DNA of 20,375 nt from an uncultured Bacillus sp. (GTDB lineage: Bacteria; Bacillota; Bacilli; Bacillales; DSM-1321). The stretch's first letter is position 1, and each line of letters starts with the position of its first letter. Below, piece by piece: positions 15,097 to 20,375 of the stretch. The DNA lies in the NCBI GenBank assembly GCA_934215995.1, contig CAKQBC010000009.1, forward strand, positions 1 to 20,375, given 5' to 3'. The position numbers were made by a program, and so were the translations under genes. The notes below the pieces were generated by a model. That model searched no databases. It was not told the DNA's origin and was given only the letters and a program-made list of their open reading frames with translations.

Positions 15097-16131
15097 ATGA
15101 GTGTATATGATGTAACAATCATCGGCGGCGGTCCTGCAGGATTATATAGTGCATTTTATAGCGGGTTAAGAGATCTAAAGACGAAAATACTAGAAGTTCA
15201 GCCAAGACTGGGAGGGAAAATCAATATCTTCTCCGAAAAGATGCTTTGGGATATCGGCGGCCAGCCGCCCATTCTAGCAGGTGAATTTGCCGAAAATCTA
15301 AAACAGCAGGCTGCCGTTTTCAATCCGACTGTTTGTTTAAACTCAAAGGTCCAGTTTATCCGAAAAGAGAACGATATTTTTGTTATCGAAACTGCAAACG
15401 GTGATGCCCATTTCACAAAGACTGTAATTATAGCAACCGGGGGAGGAATCTTTAACCCTGTCAAACTTGAAATCGAAGATGCCGAAAAATATGAGATGAA
15501 AAACCTGCATTATACCATCAAAGGGTTAAATCGCTTTAAAAACCACGAAATCCTGATTTCGGGTGGTGGTAACGGGGCAATCGACTGGGCCGTTGAATTG
15601 TTGCATATCGCGAAAAAAGTAACGGTCATCTATCGAAAAGAGGCATTGACAGCCCATGAAGCCCAAATCAAGAAACTGCAGGAGCACAATGTAGAAATCT
15701 TGCTGAATGCCGAAATCAATTCCCTCTTGCCCAATCAAGACAAGACATCGATCGGAACAGCTCTTATCAACCAAAACGGGATGATTCGTTCAATCGATCT
15801 GGATGATCTGATAATCAATCATGGCTACAACAGAGAAATTTCACTGAACTTTTCTTCAGGCATCGAACCTGAAAGAAAGGATGATTACTATTTAAAAAGC
15901 ATAGGACAGTGTAAAACCACTGTTCCCGGAATCTTTGCGGCAGGGGATATCGTTGCCTATGATGACAAAGTGGGGTTAATCCTTGGAACTTTCCAGGATG
16001 CTGTCCTGGCTGTTAACAGTGCAAAATTATATATGGAGCCAGAAGCAAACAAGTACGGAATGGTTTCATCCCATAATGAAAAATTCACCCAAAGAAATCA
16101 AGAGATCCTGAAGGAAGTGATCCGAGGTTAA
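15097..16131 (+). CDS. Ferredoxin/flavodoxin-NADP reductase, YcgT/YumC type
   Basis: 344 residues. The FAD-binding motif GGGPAGLYSA is at 10-19, the NADPH-binding motif SGGGNGAIDWAVE at 155-167 and the second FAD motif IFAAGDI at 279-285. It has the two-domain thioredoxin reductase fold but lacks the redox CxxC: the position is occupied by NGAIDWA. That places it with TrxR-like ferredoxin-NADP reductases such as B. subtilis YumC and YcgT. YcgT is known to be Fur-regulated. Here the gene is divergent from a ferric-siderophore importer with a Fur box between, so a role in supplying electrons for release of iron from imported siderophore is the best inference. Ribosome binding site GGGGAGAT about 6 nt before ATG. 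Acceptor protein unknown. Confidence 0.88.
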   Translation: MSVYDVTIIGGGPAGLYSAFYSGLRDLKTKILEVQPRLGGKINIFSEKMLWDIGGQPPILAGEFAENLKQQAAVFNPTVCLNSKVQFIRKENDIFVIETANGDAHFTKTVIIATGGGIFNPVKLEIEDAEKYEMKNLHYTIKGLNRFKNHEILISGGGNGAIDWAVELLHIAKKVTVIYRKEALTAHEAQIKKLQEHNVEILLNAEINSLLPNQDKTSIGTALINQNGMIRSIDLDDLIINHGYNREISLNFSSGIEPERKDDYYLKSIGQCKTTVPGIFAAGDIVAYDDKVGLILGTFQDAVLAVNSAKLYMEPEANKYGMVSSHNEKFTQRNQEILKEVIRG

Positions 16132-16145
16132 TTAAAAAGGAAAGC

Positions 16146-16177
16146 AAAAAAGACTTGAAGCTGCTCTCCAAGTCTTT
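16146..16177 (-). terminator. Terminator between the reductase and glucosaminidase genes
   Basis: A 9-bp stem AAAGACTTG / CAAGTCTTT (16149-16157 with 16169-16177) with an 11-nt loop is followed on the minus strand by TTTTTTGC. It abuts the stop codon of the minus-strand glucosaminidase. It may also slow plus-strand transcripts from the convergent reductase gene. Confidence 0.75.
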
Positions 16178-17046
16178 CATATTTCCGAGTTCTTTACGTC
16201 ATTGTCGATTTCGTAAAGCCTGTATTGTTCGATGATTTCGATTAGCTGGCGGCCATAGATCCTTTCACCGCTTTCATTTTCCTTTGTGCTGTAGCCTGCT
16301 GCCTGCAATGCGATCGCCTGACCGGCATAGTCTTCGGCATCGAATAGCCCATGTTTCGCATAACGTGGATTATCCTTCAGGAATTGCCCATGGTCTTTAA
16401 TGGATTCGTCGATTGAATCATAAGCCCTGAACTTTGCTGTAATCTCCATATCGTATAGTTCACTTGTCTTCAGGCTGGCCGTCTTTCCTCCCCAGCCATG
16501 ATCCTTAATGCCGAACAGATTATTATAATTTGTTGACAGCTGGGAACGTCCCCAATTGGACTCAAGGATTGCCTGCGCAATCGTCACGGACGGCAGTATG
16601 CCATATTCGCGATAATTCTCAATGCCTGCTTTCTCAATGCTCGCAATGAACTGTGTCTGTCTGTCCTGGCCGTCCTTCACAAAGAAACGGCCCATACCCG
16701 CCAAATATTTTTCATAAGCTGCGAGAACCTGCTTTTGGCTGGCATTGAAATCAAGCATCAAAGCCACTTCATCCACTGTTCTTACGGATTGTTCTTCTTT
16801 AATGAACAAAACTGCAATTCGGCTGATTTGTTCATCCGTCAATGTATCTATATCATATTCGACTGCCGCAACAGCCGCTACCTGTTTCCAATCAACCTGT
16901 GCTTTTCCCCTGCTTACTTCTTCGGTGACTGCCTTTATCTCTTCCATCTTCTCTGCCGGCATTGACACCTGCAGAAATGGTTTAATGAATGTCCAGGCAA
17001 TAAACAGGAAAAGCAGGACAACAATCCATTTCCCCAGTTTTTTCAT
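16177..17046 (-). CDS. Membrane-anchored GH73 N-acetylglucosaminidase (LytG-like domain)
   Basis: 289 residues. One N-terminal transmembrane anchor (about 7-25) is followed by an extracellular region of about 100 residues (28-125) that I do not recognise. A GH73 lysozyme-like domain follows from about 130 to 280. Catalytic Glu162 lies in VTIAQAILESNWGRSQLS, with NYNNLFGIK at 173-181 and AAGYSTKE near 249-256. Such enzymes cut the glycan strands of peptidoglycan at N-acetylglucosamine. The domain is similar to B. subtilis LytG, but the layout differs: extra region on the N-terminal side and no C-terminal SH3-like part. A wall-remodelling role is likely. Ribosome binding site AAAGGGGAG 5 nt before ATG; a strong hairpin lies just upstream of it. 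Confidence 0.87.
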   Translation of the reverse strand: MKKLGKWIVVLLFLFIAWTFIKPFLQVSMPAEKMEEIKAVTEEVSRGKAQVDWKQVAAVAAVEYDIDTLTDEQISRIAVLFIKEEQSVRTVDEVALMLDFNASQKQVLAAYEKYLAGMGRFFVKDGQDRQTQFIASIEKAGIENYREYGILPSVTIAQAILESNWGRSQLSTNYNNLFGIKDHGWGGKTASLKTSELYDMEITAKFRAYDSIDESIKDHGQFLKDNPRYAKHGLFDAEDYAGQAIALQAAGYSTKENESGERIYGRQLIEIIEQYRLYEIDNDVKNSEI

Positions 17047-17061
17047 GCGTTCTCCCCTTTA

Positions 17062-17107
17062 AATGAAAGATAGAGTATGATTCATCGTCCATACTCTATC
17101 TTTCATT
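17062..17107. repeat. 18-bp perfect inverted repeat in the glucosaminidase leader
   Basis: Positions 17062-17079 pair perfectly with 17090-17107 around a 10-nt loop. Its right end overlaps the -10 of the glucosaminidase promoter and its left end touches the ribosome binding site. In transcripts from the upstream amidohydrolase operon it can form a full hairpin, but the T-tract after it is poor (TTTAAA). In transcripts started at the local promoter about 11 bp would form at the extreme 5' end. Confidence 0.7.
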
Positions 17108-17134
17108 CTAGTAAATTCAGTGCCTGGATGCCAA
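17105..17134 (-). promoter_or_regulatory. Promoter of the glucosaminidase gene
   Basis: On the minus strand TTGGCA (17129-17134) and TAGAAT (17105-17110) each match the sigma-A consensus at five of six positions and are 18 bp apart. The predicted start is around 17098-17100, inside the inverted repeat. Confidence 0.6.
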
Positions 17135-17179
17135 GGAAAAGGCTGGGAACGAATCAGAAACGGAATTGGCCATGCGGCA

Positions 17180-18385
17180 TCAGCGATTTGCCTCTTCTTT
17201 CCGCACTTTGAATTCTTCCTGGATGGCAGCCAATAGATGCGGTTCTTCGGCCAGCCTATAGGCAGTCAATGCCAAGGCCTTTGCCCCTTTGATGAGGGCT
17301 GCGTCGCCTTGTTCCGACTTGGCCGCTTCACGGAAAGGGACCGTATGCGGAATCAAGTCATCCGCCCCGATTTTGATGTAAGGATGGATGGTCGGCACCA
17401 CTTGGCTGATGTTCCCGGCATCCGTTGACCCGATGCCTCCTCCTCTTTTTGCGTCGACCGCTTCGCCTAAGCTTTCGATTGTTTCCTTAAACACCTGGTC
17501 GAAGGCTGTGTTCACAAGGAGATCATCGACTTGGTTCTGGAAGGCGATGATGTTCAGTTCCGCTCCTGTCGCCAGTGCCGCTCCTTCTGCGATTCCCTTG
17601 ACCCGCTTTGTGATGCCATCAAGGCCTTTTCTTGTCGACGCCCGTATATAGAAGCGCGCCTTGGCGTACTCCGGAACGATATTCGGGGCATCCCCGCCAT
17701 GTGTGATGATGCCATGGATCCGGACATCTTCCGGGACGTGCTGGCGAAGGGCATTGATGCCGTTAAACAATTGGATGACCGCATCAAGGGCGTTGATCCC
17801 TTCATGAGGGGCCGATGAGGCATGGGCCGGTTTGCCGGTATATTCAAAATCCAGCGGATCAACCGCCAAGGAAGATGATGTAAGGCTTGACCGGCCGGAT
17901 GGATGGATCATCATCGCCGCATCGATTCCTTCCAGCAAGCCATGTTTGACGAAGCTTCCTTTCGCGCTACCATTCGGTCCCCCTTCTTCTGCAGGCGTCC
18001 CAAGCACTACTGCTTCCCCGCCCACTTCCTCGAGCACCTTGCTGAAGGATATGGCCGCCGCCACACTCATAGTGCCGATGATATTATGGCCACATGCATG
18101 GCCAAGGCCGGCCAATGCATCATATTCCGCCAAAAAGGCTATGGACGGGCCCGGCTTGGATGCTTTCTTACGGGCAAGGAAAGATGTTCCGTGGCCTGCC
18201 ACCCCTTTCTCAACCGTAAAGCCTTCTTCTTCAAGCAAAGCCGTCAACAGCCCGGAGGCAAACACTTCTTCATTGCCGATTTCAGGATGTTCATGGATCG
18301 CATGGCTTGTTTTAATATATACCTCTTTTTTCGCTTCAATTTGCTGGACGATTTGTTCCTTTATTCCCGATTGCACTGAAATCAT
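17180..18385 (-). CDS. M20-family amidohydrolase / aminoacylase-like peptidase
   Basis: 401 residues. The metal-site motifs of the M20D group are visible: HEHPEIGNEE at 31-40, GHACGHN at 95-101 (Cys98, His100), TPAEEGG at 130-136 (Glu133/Glu134), IHPSG (His161) and IGSTDAGNISQVVP at 318-331. The dimerisation domain runs about 175-290 with KPAHASSAPHEG. Relatives include aminoacylases, AbgB-type p-aminobenzoyl-glutamate hydrolases and N-acetyl-cysteine derivative deacetylases. No signal peptide, so it acts in the cytosol on an imported amide. The AGGAGG ribosome binding site is 7-8 nt before ATG, and the gene starts 28 nt after metQ, so it is almost surely the last cistron of the met transporter operon. 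The substrate is inferred to be an N-acylated or peptide form of methionine or a related sulfur compound. Confidence 0.87.
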   Translation of the reverse strand: MISVQSGIKEQIVQQIEAKKEVYIKTSHAIHEHPEIGNEEVFASGLLTALLEEEGFTVEKGVAGHGTSFLARKKASKPGPSIAFLAEYDALAGLGHACGHNIIGTMSVAAAISFSKVLEEVGGEAVVLGTPAEEGGPNGSAKGSFVKHGLLEGIDAAMMIHPSGRSSLTSSSLAVDPLDFEYTGKPAHASSAPHEGINALDAVIQLFNGINALRQHVPEDVRIHGIITHGGDAPNIVPEYAKARFYIRASTRKGLDGITKRVKGIAEGAALATGAELNIIAFQNQVDDLLVNTAFDQVFKETIESLGEAVDAKRGGGIGSTDAGNISQVVPTIHPYIKIGADDLIPHTVPFREAAKSEQGDAALIKGAKALALTAYRLAEEPHLLAAIQEEFKVRKEEANR

Positions 18386-18413
18386 ACTAGTTCCTCCTCT
18401 TTCCCTTCGTTTT

Positions 18414-19247
18414 TTACCAGCCGATATCGCTCAATGGAACGAATGTAGGAATAAGATTGCCGTCGTATTCCTTTTCGATGAATTCCTTCGTACCTTCTGA
18501 TTGGTAAAGTTCAGCCACTTTCTTCAACGTTTCATTATCCTTGTCTTCTTCCCTTACGGCGATAATATTGATGTAATTGGATGCTGTTTCATCTTCGTGA
18601 TAAATGGAACCTTTTGTCGGATTCAGTCCGGCATCGTTGGCGATGCCATTATTGATGACTGAAGCCGCAACATCCGGCAATACACGCGGCGTCTGCGCAG
18701 CCACGACCGGAACAATCTCCAGGTTTTTCGGATTCTCAGTGATGCTTTCAACAGAACCCAGTCCGTCGAAGCCTTCCTCCAATTTAATTAAGCCTGCTTC
18801 CTCCAATAACAGAAGGGCCCTGCCCTCATTGGATGTATCATTCGGAACCGCTATTTTCGCCCCATCCGGGATATCCTCTATGCTTTCATGTTTTTCCGAG
18901 AAAATGGCCATCGGCGCAATCACTGTTGTGGCAATCGGAACAAGATCCAGTTTGTGTTCCCTGATGAATTGGTCGAAATAAGCCACGGTCTGAAAGGCAT
19001 TGACATCCAATTCCCCTTCTGCCAAAGCGGTGTTCGGCAGGACATAATCGCTGAACGTGACGATTTCAATCTCGATGCCTTCCTTTTCTGCTTCCTTCGC
19101 AACGTAATCCCAAATCCGTGTGTCCGTTCCGCTCACACCGAGCTTGATTTCCTTCTTTTCCTCCCCGGCGGATGTTTCTCCGTTGGAGCATGCCGAACCA
19201 AAAATTGCAAGTAAGCCTATAATTGCTGTTAACAGTATTTTTTTCAT
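18414..19247 (-). CDS. metQ: Methionine ABC transporter substrate-binding lipoprotein MetQ
   Basis: 277 residues from the ATG at 19247 (GGAGGG 6 nt upstream); the frame runs further upstream but that part overlaps metI. The signal peptide ends in a lipobox-like GSAC with Cys20. The mature protein shows NlpA/MetQ family features: EIKLGVSGTDTRIWDYVAKE near 33-52, the block LDVNAFQTVAYFDQF and ending LIPTFVPLSDIGW. MetQ proteins bind L- or D-methionine, methionine sulfoxides or short peptides outside the membrane and feed MetNI. It follows metI by 13 nt. The aromatic and Asn positions expected for the ligand pocket look present, but specificity cannot be settled by eye. Confidence 0.92.
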   Translation of the reverse strand: MKKILLTAIIGLLAIFGSACSNGETSAGEEKKEIKLGVSGTDTRIWDYVAKEAEKEGIEIEIVTFSDYVLPNTALAEGELDVNAFQTVAYFDQFIREHKLDLVPIATTVIAPMAIFSEKHESIEDIPDGAKIAVPNDTSNEGRALLLLEEAGLIKLEEGFDGLGSVESITENPKNLEIVPVVAAQTPRVLPDVAASVINNGIANDAGLNPTKGSIYHEDETASNYINIIAVREEDKDNETLKKVAELYQSEGTKEFIEKEYDGNLIPTFVPLSDIGW

Positions 19248-19260
19248 GATGAACCCTCCG

Positions 19261-19911
19261 TTATCTTCTTCTGATTTTTTTTGATGAAATATTCCCCAAT
19301 GACTGAAGGCCTTGCACGAGCACCACAAGAATTGCGACCGTAATCAACATCGTTATTGTATCGAATCGTTGATATCCATACGTGATGGCAAGGTCGCCGA
19401 TTCCTCCTCCTCCGACTGCCCCCGCCATTGCCGATGCTCCGACCAGCCCGATAGTGGCAATCGTGAAAGCAAGGACCAATGAACTTAATGCTTCAGGAAT
19501 CAGGAATCGAAAAATGGTCTGTACCGGCGTCGCCCCCATCGCTTCAGCTGCCTCCAGTACACCCTTATCCACCTCAAGCAAGGAATTCTCAACAAGGCGG
19601 GCAATATAAGGGGCAGCGTAGAAAACAAGCGGTACAACAGCAGCTGCCGTTCCGATCGACGTATTGACGATCGCTCTGGTGATTGGGATGATTGCCACCA
19701 TCAAGATGATGAAAGGGATGGAACGAAGAATATTGATGATTCCATTCAAAATAGTGAAGACCACCGTCTGCTCCAGCAGATGCCCCTTCCTTGTCACCAC
19801 AAGCAGCACACCAAGTGGCAGTCCGATAATGGTGGAAAACAAAAGCGAGAAAGCGACCATCTGGATTGTTTCGATAAGCGCTTCAATAATCTGTTCTGAG
19901 TTAACCAGCAT
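19261..19911 (-). CDS. metI: Methionine ABC transporter permease MetI
   Basis: 216 residues with five transmembrane segments, the usual MetI length. The coupling EAA loop is at 120-140 (EAAEAMGATPVQTIFRFLIPE), followed by the conserved SAMAGAVGGGGIGDLA block at 160-175. It dimerises as the membrane channel with MetN. The start codon overlaps the end of metN by 11 nt, indicating translational coupling, and metQ follows closely. Confidence 0.93.
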   Translation of the reverse strand: MLVNSEQIIEALIETIQMVAFSLLFSTIIGLPLGVLLVVTRKGHLLEQTVVFTILNGIINILRSIPFIILMVAIIPITRAIVNTSIGTAAAVVPLVFYAAPYIARLVENSLLEVDKGVLEAAEAMGATPVQTIFRFLIPEALSSLVLAFTIATIGLVGASAMAGAVGGGGIGDLAITYGYQRFDTITMLITVAILVVLVQGLQSLGNISSKKIRRR

Positions 19912-20375
19912 GCCTTGTCACTTCCTTTATTGTGATTTCCTTTTCGCGGATATAGGTTACCGTTTTCTGAATTTCCTCGTCCGTTCCCCTCAATTCCACA
20001 ATCATATTTCCGAACGGTATCCCCTGCAGCTCCGTTATATTGCCGAACAGGACATTGACATCAAGCCCAAAACGTTTCGAAATATCGGATATGAGCGGCT
20101 GCCCGGTCGATTTTCCGATAAAATTGATTTTGTAGATCGGATAACCGCTTCTGTCCTCGGTCAGCTCATGGACACTTTCCGGTATATGGGCATGGATGAC
20201 CGTACCGACAAAATTTCGGGCTGTCTCTGTCTTCGGTGATGAGAAGACTTCGAATACGGTGCCTTCTTCGATGACCCTTCCCTTTTCCATGACCGCCACC
20301 TTGTCACAGATTTCCCGGATGACCGCCATTTCATGGGTGATGATCAGAATGGTGATGCCATATTCCCTGTTGATC
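19901..20375 (-). CDS. metN: Methionine ABC transporter ATPase MetN, 3' part
   Basis: About 157 C-terminal residues are visible; the gene continues past the right edge. The visible part begins after the Walker B motif, with INREYGITILIITHEM containing the H-loop His, then VIREICDKVAVMEKGRVIEEG. The last roughly 80 residues form the NIL domain that binds methionine and inhibits the transporter when the cell is replete (YKINFIGKSTGQPLIS onward). First visible gene of the metN-metI-metQ-amidohydrolase operon; its promoter, and any S-box riboswitch, would lie outside the window. Confidence 0.93.
   Translation of the reverse strand, partial: INREYGITILIITHEMAVIREICDKVAVMEKGRVIEEGTVFEVFSSPKTETARNFVGTVIHAHIPESVHELTEDRSGYPIYKINFIGKSTGQPLISDISKRFGLDVNVLFGNITELQGIPFGNMIVELRGTDEEIQKTVTYIREKEITIKEVTRHAG

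Noticed and set aside
17832..18500. 222-codon open frame on the plus strand
   Set aside because: Antisense to the M20 amidohydrolase and metQ, whose motifs and ribosome binding sites are clear; low-complexity Ser/Pro-rich translation.

Overview
The window looks like chromosome from a Gram-positive Bacillaceae-type bacterium (Bacillota). The evidence is strong AGGAGG-like ribosome binding sites, frequent A-tract/hairpin/T-tract terminators, and relatives recognisable from Bacillus (YcgT-type ferredoxin-NADP reductase, FecCD-type siderophore permeases, MetNIQ). A Fur box of the Bacillus 19-bp type also fits. I see no rRNA, tRNA, CRISPR array, transposase or prophage gene.

Layout, left to right. 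(1) 1-455: the end of a SMI1/KNR4 (SUKH) protein on the plus strand, cut by the window edge. (2) 567-5112, minus strand: a lactone-degradation cluster read as LacI-family regulator, aldehyde dehydrogenase, iron-type alcohol dehydrogenase, metallo-beta-lactamase-fold lactonase. The three enzymes have the gene order of the Agrobacterium blcABC (attKLM) gamma-butyrolactone operon, but the regulator is LacI-type rather than IclR-type. A perfect 32-bp palindrome and a second related site lie between the regulator and the enzymes. (3) 5272-5589: a stand-alone HIRAN-domain protein. (4) 5987-6706: a glycine-rich repetitive protein of unknown function, followed by about 660 bp with little coding content. 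(5) 7369-8733: a CycA-like amino acid permease. (6) 8916-10732, minus strand: a short-chain dehydrogenase and a membrane-anchored M23 peptidase. (7) 10969-14894, minus strand: a complete ferric-siderophore ABC importer (lipoprotein, two permeases, ATPase). A YcgT-like flavin reductase diverges from it at 15097-16131, with a Fur box between them. (8) 16177-17046: a membrane-anchored GH73 glucosaminidase with an 18-bp inverted repeat in its promoter/leader. (9) 17180-20375, minus strand: metN (partial), metI, metQ and an M20 amidohydrolase as one compact operon.

How the genes work together. In region 2 a lactone would be opened to a hydroxy acid, oxidised to a semialdehyde and then to a dicarboxylate, with the LacI-type protein gating expression. 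In region 7 the importer brings in ferric siderophore and the reductase plausibly supplies electrons for iron release, both under Fur. In region 9 the MetNIQ importer and the amidohydrolase suggest uptake of methionine or an N-acylated or peptide derivative that is then hydrolysed. The best candidates for something undescribed are the LacI-controlled blc-like operon with its long palindrome, the extra 7-1-7 palindrome in the reductase leader, and the start-site hairpin of the glucosaminidase gene.
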